In this document: positions 34,045 to 42,989 of the stretch, in pieces
Layout: every line of letters begins with the position of its first letter
Numbering within the stretch: the first letter of the stretch is position 1
Origin: Aeromonas bestiarum
GTDB lineage: Bacteria; Pseudomonadota; Gammaproteobacteria; Enterobacterales; Aeromonadaceae
DNA: 64,000 nucleotides
Direction: 5' to 3'
Assembly: GCF_000819745.1 (NCBI RefSeq)
Contig: NZ_CDDA01000021.1
Location: 58,279-122,278, forward strand
The notes under the pieces: model-generated
Database searches by the model: none
What the model saw: the letters and a program-made list of their open reading frames with translations, nothing else
Told to the model about the DNA's origin: nothing
Position numbers and translations under genes: made by a program

Positions 34045-36057
34045 ATGAAACAAACAATGTCAGACCTCTCCATCTTGCAGAGGGTCTATTTAGGCTTTGC
34101 CATTCTGGTGGCCGTGATGGCGGCCACCTCGGTACTCACCTTTCGCAGCCAGAGCGAGCTCAATCAGGCGCTGGATCAGGTCACCCGGCAATCCATGCCG
34201 TTGGTGATCGCCAGCAGTCAGACCCAGATCAGCCTGCTCAGCGCCAACAAGTGGCTCACCGACGTGCTGACCGAGCAGGATCCCAAGCAGATCCCGGCCG
34301 AGGTGGCCGAGCTGCAACAGGCCAAGGCCCAGGTCGACAAGACGCTCGCCACCCTCAGCCGGCAGGCGGCGGCACACCCTGAGCTGCAGGGGGAGATGAC
34401 GGCACTGAGTAAGCTGGTCGGCGACTATCTGCAGCTGACCGGCACCCTGCCCACCGAACATCAGGCCCTGCTCACCCGCTTGCACAAGGTGAACCAGGCC
34501 AAGGGGCAGTTCCAGGTCAGCCTGCCCCAGTTCAAGAAAAACCTCGGCGACATGATGATCACCATAGACGACAGCTTCATCAAGATGCTATCCGAGACCC
34601 TGACCACCAAGCTCTCCGCCATCGAGCTCTCCACCATGGATGCGCTCAACCAGAGCATACCCGCTCCCATCGAGGGGGCGCTCAAGCGCAACAAGATGCA
34701 GATCGAGGGGTTCAACAGCACCATCAAAGATCTGCAGGGGGAGCTCAAGAACTTCGACAATGACATGGGCCACTATGTGCACGGCTTCGTGCGCGACACG
34801 ACCGCCAGCGAGGGGGTGCTCTCCCAGTACCTGGCGCTGATGCAGCAGCAGGAGCAAATGCGCGAGCAGAGCAAGCAGGCCAGCAAGCTCATCGTCAGCA
34901 TCCAGAGCAAGCTCGAGGGGATCACCGACCAGAGTCAGCAGTTGATGAACGCCAGCATCCGCGCCTCCGGCAAGGTGCAGGCCCAGAGCACGCTCACCCA
35001 GGGGATCAGCATCGCCATCGCCATCCTGGTGGCCATTCTGGTGGCCTACACCCTGGGCAAGGCGATTCGCCGCCCGCTCAAGGAGCTGCTGCGGGTGCTG
35101 ACCGAGGTGACCCAGGGCGACATGACCCAGCGCATAGGTTTTCGCAGCAAGAACGCGTTTGGCCAGCTCGGCAGCCAGATCAACCTGTTGATCCAGCAGA
35201 TGGGGGACGTGCTGACCCAGCTCTCCCAGGCCTCGACCCAGCTCAACAACGCCGCCCACGACAACCGTCACACCACCGAATCGGTGCGGGCGGATCTGGA
35301 GAAACAGCGTCAGGAGACCGCCTCGGTCGCCGCCGCCATGACCCAGATGGAAGCCTCGGTGCGTGAAGTGGCCCAGGCGGCCAACCAGACCCTGGAGCGG
35401 GTGCAGGACGTGGAGAAAGCCTCCGAGACCGGCCGCAAGGTGATGGCGGGCAACATCACCACCACCCATCAGCTGGCGGGCAAGTTGCAGCAGACCGGCA
35501 AGGTGATCGGCGATGTCAGTGCCATGAGCAACCAGATAGGCAACATACTCGACGTCATTCGCGGCATCGCCGAGCAGACCAACCTGCTGGCGCTCAACGC
35601 CGCCATCGAGGCGGCCCGGGCTGGCGAGCAGGGCCGCGGCTTTGCGGTGGTGGCCGACGAGGTGCGCAGCCTGGCGGGGCGCACCGCCCAGTCCACCAGC
35701 GAGATCCAGACCATGATCGAGAACCTGCAGCAGGGGGTCGCCAAGGCGGTGACTGTGATGCAGGAGTGCTCCCGCGAGATGGACAGCTGCGTGGATCAGA
35801 GCTCCCACGCCAACAACGCCATGGAAGAGGTGCAGGGGATAGTGGTGCTGATCAGCGACATGTCGAGCCAGATAGCCTCCGCCGCCGAGCAGCAGCAGGC
35901 CACCAGCGCCGACATTGCCACCAACCTCAACCGCATCTCGGATATCTCGGATCTCAACTATCAGGGCATAGCCCGGGTGGCCGAGACCAGCCAGCAGCTC
36001 GACTCCCTGGCCGAGCAGCAGGAGAGCCTGGTCAAGCGCTTCCGGCTCAGCGCCTGA
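34045..36057 (+). CDS. methyl-accepting chemotaxis protein
   Basis: 670 aa. TM1 at about 10-32, a large periplasmic sensor (about 33-315, helical, four-helix-bundle-like), TM2 (about 320-340, [18 protein letters not shown]), HAMP domain ([23 protein letters not shown]) and the signalling domain with hairpin tip [20 protein letters not shown]. It lacks a C-terminal CheR-binding pentapeptide (ends KRFRLSA). The ligand cannot be told. The ATG at 34045 has a poor ribosome site; a second ATG at 34057 is possible. Single gene with a terminator downstream. Confidence 0.93.
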   Translation: MKQTMSDLSILQRVYLGFAILVAVMAATSVLTFRSQSELNQALDQVTRQSMPLVIASSQTQISLLSANKWLTDVLTEQDPKQIPAEVAELQQAKAQVDKTLATLSRQAAAHPELQGEMTALSKLVGDYLQLTGTLPTEHQALLTRLHKVNQAKGQFQVSLPQFKKNLGDMMITIDDSFIKMLSETLTTKLSAIELSTMDALNQSIPAPIEGALKRNKMQIEGFNSTIKDLQGELKNFDNDMGHYVHGFVRDTTASEGVLSQYLALMQQQEQMREQSKQASKLIVSIQSKLEGITDQSQQLMNASIRASGKVQAQSTLTQGISIAIAILVAILVAYTLGKAIRRPLKELLRVLTEVTQGDMTQRIGFRSKNAFGQLGSQINLLIQQMGDVLTQLSQASTQLNNAAHDNRHTTESVRADLEKQRQETASVAAAMTQMEASVREVAQAANQTLERVQDVEKASETGRKVMAGNITTTHQLAGKLQQTGKVIGDVSAMSNQIGNILDVIRGIAEQTNLLALNAAIEAARAGEQGRGFAVVADEVRSLAGRTAQSTSEIQTMIENLQQGVAKAVTVMQECSREMDSCVDQSSHANNAMEEVQGIVVLISDMSSQIASAAEQQQATSADIATNLNRISDISDLNYQGIARVAETSQQLDSLAEQQESLVKRFRLSA

Positions 36058-36091
36058 TGAGGGCGTCGGTTTTCCCATTGCCCTGACACGA

Positions 36092-36117
36092 CAAGGCCCC
36101 GCAGATGCGGGGCCTTG
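36092..36117. terminator. bidirectional intrinsic terminator
   Basis: CAAGGCCCCGCA / TGCGGGGCCTTG perfect stem with a GA loop, between the convergent chemoreceptor and QueD-like genes. The T-run is short. Confidence 0.7.
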
Positions 36118-36141
36118 CTTATTCTGGCAAGAATCGCGGGA

Positions 36142-37026
36142 TCAGGCGTAGGCGATGGCGCCCTTGCCCACCCCTTCATAGGCCACGATTTTCACGAACT
36201 TGTCGCCCACCTGCTTCTTCACCTCGCGGGCTATGTAGCAGGCCAGCAGCTCTATGGTGGTGTCGGTGTCGATCATCTCCACCTCTCCCGCCGGCATGGC
36301 CAGCTGGAACAGCCCCTGAGGTGCCACGTACTTGAAGCCGAGATACTGCTCGCCGGCATCCTTCAGGGTCGCCTCGGCCAGCTCGCTCAGGCTCAGCTCG
36401 CCGAGGGCCACCTTGTCCTCTTCGGTGCCGAGGTAAATGTCGGCCCAGCGCTCGGCCCAGTTCAGCTCCAGCTCACCGTCCCGCTCACCGTCCAGGTGGA
36501 TCTCGATGGGAGAGCGATGGCCGTGGGCGATGCGCTGGCAGTTGCCATCATGCTTTTTCAGGCCATGGCTGTAGTGGTAGAAGGCGCCATCGATCTGCTC
36601 CTGGCGCAGGGTCAGCGACAGATCCTTGATGTTGCCGGGCAGCCGCTGGGCCAGCACAGCCAGCAGATAGCGGGTGACGGACTCCTTGTCGATCTGGGGC
36701 GCCGGGATGAAGGCAAAGCCCTGAGTGGGGCAACGCAGGTGAATGGAGCGACCCGGGCGCAGCAGATCCACCGTGCTCTCCTCCCCCTCCAGCTGGGCCA
36801 CATGGACCAGTGCACACTCGGCCGGCACCAGCAGCTTGTGATCCACCTCTTCATCGATGATCGACTTGATCAGTTTTTTCACCCGACCAAAGTCCAGCAG
36901 CATGCTCATCTCGTTGAGCTCGCCGCTCATCTCGACATCCACCAGCCAGCTCTCCCCCACCATGCCACGGCGTTCACACAGGTAGCTGGAATCGATCACG
37001 GTCAAATCTCTTACAAATAACTTCAT
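36142..37026 (-). CDS. double T-fold protein of the 6-carboxytetrahydropterin synthase family
   Basis: 294 aa, about twice the length of QueD. The C-terminal half (about 145-290) has the zinc ligands: FYHYSHGLKKHDGNCQRI then AHGHRSPIEIHLDG, i.e. one His, a Cys and the HGH motif, and ends with the Glu-bearing KFVKIVAYEGVG. The N-terminal half looks like a second T-fold without the HGH (VGESWLVDVEMSGE, SMLLDFGRVKKLIKSII, VDHKLLVP). The enzyme may act in queuosine or pterin chemistry, but the duplicated form probably has its own role. Single gene, divergent from the dihydroorotase. Confidence 0.8.
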   Translation of the reverse strand: MKLFVRDLTVIDSSYLCERRGMVGESWLVDVEMSGELNEMSMLLDFGRVKKLIKSIIDEEVDHKLLVPAECALVHVAQLEGEESTVDLLRPGRSIHLRCPTQGFAFIPAPQIDKESVTRYLLAVLAQRLPGNIKDLSLTLRQEQIDGAFYHYSHGLKKHDGNCQRIAHGHRSPIEIHLDGERDGELELNWAERWADIYLGTEEDKVALGELSLSELAEATLKDAGEQYLGFKYVAPQGLFQLAMPAGEVEMIDTDTTIELLACYIAREVKKQVGDKFVKIVAYEGVGKGAIAYA

Positions 37027-37105
37027 CAGTCAGGCCTTGCTACAGAGAAAGTGCAGTTTGCGATATTATGACCCGCGATCACTGACAAAGGAACCGGACT
37101 CCCCC

Positions 37106-38449
37106 ATGAACAAATTGCTAATCAAGAATGCCACCCTGGTCAATGAAGGCCGCATCTACGCCTCGGATGTATTGATTGAAGGGGAACGGATCGCCCGGAT
37201 CGCCCCTCACATAGAGGCGCCCGATGCCGTGGTGATAGATGCAGCAGGTCGTCACCTCATCCCGGGAATGATCGATGATCAGGTCCATTTCCGGGAACCC
37301 GGCCTGACCCACAAGGGGACCATCGCCAGTGAATCCCGGGCCGCCGTGGCAGGAGGCACCACCAGCTTCATGGAAATGCCCAACGTCAATCCCCAGACCA
37401 CCACCCTCGATGCCCTCGAAGCCAAATACCAGATAGCCGCCAACTCCTCCGCCGCCAACTACAGCTTCTATCTCGGCGCCACCAACGACAACCTCGACGA
37501 GATCAAGCGCCTCGATCCCAAGCAGTCCTGCGGGGTCAAGGTGTTCATGGGCTCCTCCACCGGCAACATGCTGGTGGACAACCAGGAGACTCTGGCGGCG
37601 ATTTTCCGCGAGAGCCCGGTGATGATAGTGACCCACTGCGAGGACACCCCCTCCATCAAGGTGCTGGAAGACGAGGCCCGCGCCAAGTGGGGCGAGGATG
37701 TGCCGATGCGCGAGCACGGCCGCATTCGCAATGACGAGGCTTGCTACAAGTCCTCCAGCATGGCGGTGGGTCTGGCGAAAAAGTACGGTGCCAAGCTGCA
37801 CGTGCTGCACCTCACCTCCGCCAAGGAGCTGTCGCTGTTTACCGCCAGCCATGATCTCAGCGAGCTGAAAGACAAGAACATCACCGCCGAGGTATGCGTC
37901 CACCACCTCTTCTTCAACGAGGCGGATTACGACACTCTGGGCAGCCAGATCAAGTGCAACCCGGCGGTGAAGACGGCCGCCGACCAGCACGCCCTGCTGG
38001 ATGCGGTACGCAACGACGTGCTGGACATCATAGCCACAGACCATGCCCCCCACACCTGGGAGGAGAAGCAGAACAGCTACTTCAAGGCGCCGTCCGGCAT
38101 CCCGCTGGTGCAGCACTCCATGCTGGCCCTGCTGGAGCTCTACCACAACGGCGTATTTTCGCTGGAAACCATCGTCAAGAAAACCTCCCACGCGGTGGCC
38201 GAGCGCTTCCAGGTGCAGGATCGCGGCTACATTCGCGAGGGTTACTTCGCGGATCTGGTGCTGCTGGATCTGGGCAAGCCCTATGTGGTCAACGACAGCA
38301 ACCTGCTCTACCTGTGCGGCTGGTCACCCTTCAACGGCTACCGCTTCCACAGCACTGTGGAGATGACCCTGGTCAACGGCCAGATCGCCTGGCAAAACGG
38401 TCAGGTCACCGATCAGGTGCTGGGCAAGCGGCTGACCTTCAACCGCTGA
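37106..38449 (+). CDS. dihydroorotase, class I type
   Basis: 447 aa, amidohydrolase fold. Metal ligands include DQVHFREPG (H-x-R after the first strand), the carboxylated-Lys region GVKVFMGSSTG, THCEDTP, LHVLHLTSA and the Asp in IATDHAPH. The length and the DxHFREPG signature fit the class I (PyrC/PyrX) type, not the 345-aa enteric PyrC. It should cyclise carbamoyl-aspartate in pyrimidine synthesis, although catabolic hydantoinase-like roles are not excluded. Start MNKLLIKNATLV at 37106 after a weak AAAGGA. Single gene. Confidence 0.88.
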   Translation: MNKLLIKNATLVNEGRIYASDVLIEGERIARIAPHIEAPDAVVIDAAGRHLIPGMIDDQVHFREPGLTHKGTIASESRAAVAGGTTSFMEMPNVNPQTTTLDALEAKYQIAANSSAANYSFYLGATNDNLDEIKRLDPKQSCGVKVFMGSSTGNMLVDNQETLAAIFRESPVMIVTHCEDTPSIKVLEDEARAKWGEDVPMREHGRIRNDEACYKSSSMAVGLAKKYGAKLHVLHLTSAKELSLFTASHDLSELKDKNITAEVCVHHLFFNEADYDTLGSQIKCNPAVKTAADQHALLDAVRNDVLDIIATDHAPHTWEEKQNSYFKAPSGIPLVQHSMLALLELYHNGVFSLETIVKKTSHAVAERFQVQDRGYIREGYFADLVLLDLGKPYVVNDSNLLYLCGWSPFNGYRFHSTVEMTLVNGQIAWQNGQVTDQVLGKRLTFNR

Positions 38450-38462
38450 TCGCTTCATCGCC

Positions 38463-38497
38463 GATGCAAACGGCCGCCTCCGGGCGGCCGTTTGCAT
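38463..38497 (+). terminator. stem-loop after the dihydroorotase gene
   Basis: ATGCAAACGGCCGCC / GGCGGCCGTTTGCAT 15-bp stem with a short loop, 13 nt after the stop. The T-run is poor, but the stem is very stable. Confidence 0.7.
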
Positions 38498-38687
38498 GGT
38501 GGGCTGAACAGTGGGTTGAAAAAGGCCCCTGGCATGGGCCCTCGATGGCCTGATTTAGCCGCTGTGGCGGTACTTTGAGCGCCAATTGCTCGCAAAGCAG
38601 GCAAACAGTCTCAGAGTGGGATTTCCCCTGTTGACAGGGTCGAGTCATCTCCATAAACTCAGCCCCCGTCAGCCGAGCTGACTCCGT

Positions 38688-38764
38688 CGGTGTGTAGCGC
38701 AGCCAGGTAGCGCATCTGCATGGGGTGTAGAGGGTCGGAGGTTCGAATCCTCTCACACCGACCA
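38688..38764 (+). tRNA. tRNA-Pro (anticodon GGG)
   Basis: 77 nt folding into a full cloverleaf. Acceptor CGGTGTG/CACACCG, D-arm with AGCGCAGCCAGGTAGCGCA, anticodon arm TCTGC-ATGGGGT-GTAGA (anticodon GGG at loop positions 34-36), T-arm GGAGGTTCGAATCCTC, and an encoded CCA end. Closely resembles E. coli proL. Decodes CCC/CCU. Followed within 11 nt by an intrinsic terminator, so it is a single-tRNA transcript. No integrase or attachment repeat is seen beside it. Confidence 0.97.
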
Positions 38765-38774
38765 AATTCCCCGA

Positions 38775-38804
38775 GAAAGGCCTTGTCAGATGACAAGGCC
38801 TTTT
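38775..38804 (+). terminator. intrinsic terminator of the tRNA-Pro transcript
   Basis: AAAGGCCTTGTCA / TGACAAGGCCTTT stem with a GA loop, then TTCTTTTT. Confidence 0.9.
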
Positions 38805-38907
38805 CTTTTTGGCGCGCCGCAGTCCTTAGCGGCACAACGCTGCCCGCATTGTGTCGCCGATCGGTTTGTGCTGTAGTGATGCCGTGTTTTGCCAACCGGT
38901 GTTCGAG

Positions 38908-39384
38908 ATGCCCCCTCTCCGCGTCTTTTGCCATCGTCTGCTGTTGCTCGGCCTCGGCGCGGCCCTGCTGCTCGGCTGCGCCACCCCCTATCACAGCAAG
39001 CCATCGTTCTGGAACGGCCAGACCGGCTTCTCCCAGACCCGGCTTGCGCCCGACAAATGGCAGCTGGAATTTATTGGCAACGATCTGGTGAGCCGGGAAA
39101 CCGCCCGCAAGTATGTGCTGAAACGGGCGGGTGAAGTGGCGCAAGCCGAAGGTTATCAGTGGCTTGAGGTCAATGAATTGACCCTGCAGCGGGATGCGGT
39201 CAGGGTGACCCCAAGCCGCCCCCTGTTCGGGTTCGATGACGACGAGCCTGATCCCTTTCTGGATCAGCGCACCGTGGAGCACCGCATCTCGGCATTGCTC
39301 ATATTTACCCTCACCCGCAGCGCAAAAAACGACCGAACCATGAAAGCTGATTATCTTGCAAAGATTAAAATAAACGGCGATTAA
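38908..39384 (+). CDS. CC0125/CC1285-type lipoprotein
   Basis: 158 aa. Lipobox LLLGCATPY (Cys at about 24) followed by the family motif FWNGQTGFSQTRLAPDKWQLEFIGND, read in part, and RETARKYVLKRAGEVAQAEGYQWLEV. Small periplasmic or outer-membrane lipoprotein of unknown function. The start at 38908 gives a normal-length signal peptide; the in-frame start at 38851 would not. The 205-nt gap after it (to 39589) shows no recognised site. Confidence 0.8.
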   Translation: MPPLRVFCHRLLLLGLGAALLLGCATPYHSKPSFWNGQTGFSQTRLAPDKWQLEFIGNDLVSRETARKYVLKRAGEVAQAEGYQWLEVNELTLQRDAVRVTPSRPLFGFDDDEPDPFLDQRTVEHRISALLIFTLTRSAKNDRTMKADYLAKIKINGD

Positions 39385-39589
39385 TATAGGTTAAATGCAA
39401 GATCCATATCACATACAACTAATGACAACATAAAATTCTGCTACAAGGCTCTGGATTTACCCCCCCGGATTAGGCATGCTGCCAGCACACCGGCTGTCAG
39501 GAATCTACGGCCCGGATCACAAAAACGGACTGAAGTGGCACCCCTGCCACCCTAAACGCTTTGCACTTATCAAAACTGGGACCCCCCCC

Positions 39590-40849
39590 ATGAAAATGAA
39601 TAAATTGACGGCTGCCATCCTCATCGCGATGCTGGTTGGCATCCTGACTGGTCAGGGCTATCGCATGTTTGCCCCGGATCAGGCTGCTGGCTTTGCCAGT
39701 GACATCACCATACTGACCGACATCTTCCTGCGCCTGATCAAGATGATCATCGCTCCCCTTGTCTTCACCACCCTGGTGGTCGGCATCGCCAAGATGGGCG
39801 ATACCCGCACCGTGGGCCGCATCGGTGCCAAGACCCTGGGCTGGTTCATGCTGGCCTCCCTGCTCTCCCTGACCCTGGGTCTGGTGATGGTCACCCTGAT
39901 GCAACCGGGCGTGGGGCTCTCCCTCTCCCTGCCGGATGATGCCGCCAGTTCCGGCGTGGTCGCCGGTGCCATCTCCCTCAAGGATTTCGTCACCCACGCC
40001 ATTCCGAAAAGCGTGGTTGAGGCCATGGCCACCAACGAGATCCTGCAGATAGTGGTGTTCTCCCTCTTCTTCGGGCTGGCCGCCGCCGCGCTGGGCGATG
40101 CCGCCAAACCCGTGGTCAAACTGATGGCAAGCGCCGCCGAGATCATGCTGAAGGTGACCGGCTACGTGATGAACTTCGCGCCGTTCGCCGTGTTCGGTGC
40201 CATCGCCGCCATGGTCGCCAAGGAAGGGCTCGGCATACTCGCCACCTACGGCACCTTCATGGCCCAGTTCTATCTGGCCCTGGCCTGCCTCTGGCTGCTG
40301 CTCATCGCCATGGGCAGCCTGTTCATTCGCCGCCGCGTGCTGACCTTGCTGGCCATGATCCGCGAACCCATACTGCTGGCCTTCTCCACCGCCAGCTCCG
40401 AGGCCGCCTATCCCAAGACCCTGGATCGGCTGGAGAAGTTCGGCTGTGACAAGCGCATCGCCAGCTTCGTGCTGCCCATGGGCTACTCCTTCAACCTGGA
40501 CGGCTCCATGATGTACTGCACCTTCGCGGTCATGTTCATCGCCCAGGCCTATGGCATAGAGCTCTCCCTGGCCCAGCAGATCACCATGCTGCTGTTGCTC
40601 ATGGTCACCTCCAAGGGGATGGCCGGCGTGCCGCGCGCCTCTCTGGTGGTCATAGCCGCCACCCTGAACCAGTTCCATATTCCGGAAGCCGGCATCCTGC
40701 TGCTGCTCGGCATAGACCACTTCCTCGACATGGGTCGCTCCGCCACCAACGTGCTGGGCAACGCCATCGCCGCCAGCGTGGTGGCCAAGACCGAAGACAG
40801 CCTGGGTGAAACCGAGCCGCTGGATGAGGCGGATACCGCCAAGGCGTGA
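39590..40849 (+). CDS. dicarboxylate/amino acid:cation symporter (DAACS)
   Basis: 419 aa, GltP/DctA family with eight membrane helices and two re-entrant hairpins. Visible signatures are FLRLIKMIIAPLVFTTLVVG, AFSTASSEAAYPKTL (HP1 Ser-rich tip), GYSFNLDGSMMYCTFAVMF (TM7 NMDGT-like motif, here NLDGS), SKGMAGVPRASLVV (HP2) and DHFLDMGRSATNVLGNAIA (TM8 with substrate-binding residues). Imports glutamate/aspartate or C4-dicarboxylates with Na+ or H+. The ATG at 39590 has little ribosome-site sequence; a second ATG lies at 39596. Confidence 0.9.
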   Translation: MKMNKLTAAILIAMLVGILTGQGYRMFAPDQAAGFASDITILTDIFLRLIKMIIAPLVFTTLVVGIAKMGDTRTVGRIGAKTLGWFMLASLLSLTLGLVMVTLMQPGVGLSLSLPDDAASSGVVAGAISLKDFVTHAIPKSVVEAMATNEILQIVVFSLFFGLAAAALGDAAKPVVKLMASAAEIMLKVTGYVMNFAPFAVFGAIAAMVAKEGLGILATYGTFMAQFYLALACLWLLLIAMGSLFIRRRVLTLLAMIREPILLAFSTASSEAAYPKTLDRLEKFGCDKRIASFVLPMGYSFNLDGSMMYCTFAVMFIAQAYGIELSLAQQITMLLLLMVTSKGMAGVPRASLVVIAATLNQFHIPEAGILLLLGIDHFLDMGRSATNVLGNAIAASVVAKTEDSLGETEPLDEADTAKA

Positions 40850-40875
40850 TTTATCCCGCCAGCAAGATACACAAC

Positions 40876-40901
40876 GGCCCGCAGATGCGGGCCATTTTTT
40901 T
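40876..40901 (+). terminator. intrinsic terminator of the symporter gene
   Basis: GGCCCGCA / TGCGGGCC stem, GA loop, then seven T after one A. Confidence 0.92.
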
Positions 40902-40928
40902 GGCTGCTGCCTGCCCCTTAGGACGAGT

Positions 40929-41369
40929 TCAGCACCAGCGGCGTACCCGCCGGCAGTACTCTGCATACGCCTCGCCGAAACAGGCTCGCAGCGCCCGCTC
41001 TTCCGGCACGATTTGGAAGCGATCCAGCCAGCCCCACAGCAGCAACGGGCCGAGCCAGGCCACCAGCCCGCCCAGATAGCAGGCCAGCGCCATCATCCAG
41101 CAGACCAGCCCCAGGTACATGGGGTTGCGGCTGAGACGGTATAGCCCGCCCGTCACCAGCGCACTGGCCTGCTCGGGCCGCATCGGACTGACGGTGGTGC
41201 CCTGGCGGCGAAAACGCAGCAGGGCGCCAAACCCGAACACTCCTCCCAGCAGCACCAGCAACAGCGCCGGGACGGGCCACCCCTCCCCGGTTCCGCCCCA
41301 CGCCACCATGCCCAGCGCCACTATGCCGAACAACAGCACGGGCGGCACACGACACTCTAGATCTATCAT
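40929..41369 (-). CDS. isoprenylcysteine carboxyl methyltransferase-family membrane protein
   Basis: 146 aa with three or four membrane helices. The SAM-binding signature of the ICMT/PEMT family is present: GLYRLSRNPMYLGL and, after the last helix, PEERALRACFGEAYAEYCRRVRRW. These small bacterial members methylate unknown lipids or small molecules. The basic dipeptide-rich end matches the family. The start at 41369 is followed directly by the first helix. Confidence 0.85.
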   Translation of the reverse strand: MIDLECRVPPVLLFGIVALGMVAWGGTGEGWPVPALLLVLLGGVFGFGALLRFRRQGTTVSPMRPEQASALVTGGLYRLSRNPMYLGLVCWMMALACYLGGLVAWLGPLLLWGWLDRFQIVPEERALRACFGEAYAEYCRRVRRWC

Positions 41370-41561
41370 CTATTGACTCCCATGACAGGTGCCACAATCG
41401 ACACCTTGCGATACACTTCCCGACGGGAATAGCGCCGTGGAAAATTGACAAAGTTCATAACAATAACAATGCCTTGGCTACACTCTATCCCATCTGCATG
41501 GCAAAGGCCGAGATCGGGTCGTCATGCACCTCAACCCCAACAATAAAAAAGGAACCACCCC

Positions 41562-42788
41562 ATGCACAAGAAGACACTGCTGGCCACCTTGATCCTGGGC
41601 CTGCTGGCCGGTCAGGCCGTCGCCGCGCCCTACCTGCCGCTGGCCAGCGATCATCGCAACGGCGAGGTGCAGACCGCCAGCAATGCCTGGCTGGAAGTCG
41701 ACCTGACCGCCTTCGAGCACAACATCCAGACCCTCAAGGATCGCCTCGGTGACAAGGGCCCGCAGATCTGCGCCATCATGAAGGCGGACGCCTATGGTCA
41801 TGGCATCGACCTGCTGGTGCCCTCCGTGGTCAAGGCCAACATCCCCTGCATCGGCATCGCCAGCAACGAAGAGGCCCGCGTGGCCCGTGAGAAGGGCTTC
41901 ACCGGCCGCCTGATGCGGGTGCGATCTGCCACCCCGGACGAAGTGGAGCAGGCCCTGCCCTACAAGATGGAAGAGCTGATCGGCAGCCTGGTGAGCGCCC
42001 AGGGCATAGCCGACATCGCCCAGCGTCACCATACCAATATCCCGGTGCACATAGGTCTCAACTCCGCCGGCATGAGCCGCAACGGCATAGACCTGCGTCT
42101 GGCGGACTCCAAGGCCGATGCGCTGGCCATGCTCAAGCTCAAGGGGATCACCCCGGTCGGCATCATGACCCACTTCCCGGTGGAAGAGAAAGAGGACGTC
42201 AAGCTGGGGCTGGCCCAGTTCAAGCTGGACTCCCAGTGGCTGATCGAGGCGGGCAAGCTGGATCGCAGCAAGCTCACCATCCACGCCGCCAACTCCTTCG
42301 CCACCCTGGAAGTGCCGGACGCCTACTTCGACATGGTGCGCCCGGGCGGCCTGCTGTACGGCGACTCCATCCCCTCCTACACCGAATACAAGCGGGTCAT
42401 GGCGTTCAAGACCCAGGTGGCCTCGGTCAACCACTACCCGGCCGGCAACACCGTCGGCTATGACCGTACCTTCACCCTCAAGCGTGACTCCTGGCTCGCC
42501 AACCTGCCATTGGGCTACTCCGATGGCTACCGCCGTGCGCTGAGCAACAAGGCCTATGTGCTGATCCAGGGTCAGAAGGTGCCGGTGGTCGGCAAGACCT
42601 CCATGAACACCATCATGGTGGACGTGACCGATCTGAAAGGGGTGAAACCCGGCGACGAGGTGGTGCTGTTTGGCCGTCAGGGTGAGGCCGAAGTGAAACA
42701 GGCTGATCTGGAAGAGTACAACGGCGCCCTGTTGGCGGACATGTACACCATCTGGGGCTACACCAACCCCAAGAAGATCAAGCGCTAA
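41562..42788 (+). CDS. bsr: periplasmic broad-specificity amino-acid racemase (Bsr/Alr type)
   Basis: 408 aa, fold-type III PLP enzyme. A Sec signal peptide (1-22, ending GQAVAA) is followed by mature APYLPLASDHRNGEVQT, so the enzyme is periplasmic, unlike housekeeping Alr. PLP lysine K74 lies in CAIMKADAYGHG, the second catalytic Tyr is Y300 in TVGYDRTF, and SMNTIMVDVTD and GYSDGYRR are conserved. Broad-specificity racemases of this class in Vibrio and Aeromonas make non-canonical D-amino acids (D-Lys, D-Arg, D-Met) that act on the cell wall. AAGGAACC precedes the ATG. Single gene. Confidence 0.88.
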   Translation: MHKKTLLATLILGLLAGQAVAAPYLPLASDHRNGEVQTASNAWLEVDLTAFEHNIQTLKDRLGDKGPQICAIMKADAYGHGIDLLVPSVVKANIPCIGIASNEEARVAREKGFTGRLMRVRSATPDEVEQALPYKMEELIGSLVSAQGIADIAQRHHTNIPVHIGLNSAGMSRNGIDLRLADSKADALAMLKLKGITPVGIMTHFPVEEKEDVKLGLAQFKLDSQWLIEAGKLDRSKLTIHAANSFATLEVPDAYFDMVRPGGLLYGDSIPSYTEYKRVMAFKTQVASVNHYPAGNTVGYDRTFTLKRDSWLANLPLGYSDGYRRALSNKAYVLIQGQKVPVVGKTSMNTIMVDVTDLKGVKPGDEVVLFGRQGEAEVKQADLEEYNGALLADMYTIWGYTNPKKIKR

Positions 42789-42807
42789 GCAAGTCTTTGC
42801 CATAAAA

Positions 42808-42829
42808 AAGGGCTCCCGCGGGAGCCCTT
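42808..42829. terminator. intrinsic terminator after the racemase gene
   Basis: AAGGGCTCCC / GGGAGCCCTT stem with a GC loop and adjoining A/T runs. Confidence 0.8.
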
Positions 42830-42857
42830 GTTGTCAGTGCTTTATGGTCTGCCGCGT

Positions 42858-42966
42858 TCAAGCGGCCTTTTTACGGGTCACCCAGAGGCTCAGCCCCATG
42901 GACGCCAGCAGGATCAGGGCTACCACACCCAGCGCTATGTCACTCAGGGGGATCTTGAACAGATCC
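42858..42966 (-). pseudogene. remnant of a duplicated terC 3' end
   Basis: Reading the minus strand from 42966 gives about 35 codons with an intact stop (42858-42860): DLFKIPLSDIALGVV, ALILLASMGLSLWVTRKKAA. This repeats the C-terminus of the adjacent terC gene (DVFKIPTGIALGVV.. WVTRKKAV) with a one-residue indel and several silent changes. There is no 5' part and no start. It lies 23 nt beyond the terC stop, so it is what remains of a tandem copy. Confidence 0.8.
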
Positions 42967-42989
42967 CGCCGAGATTATTTACAGCGCCT

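Noticed and set aside
38688..38764. tRNA-Pro as an integration site for a genomic island
   Set aside because: No integrase, no repeated tRNA 3' end and no foreign-looking genes on either side.
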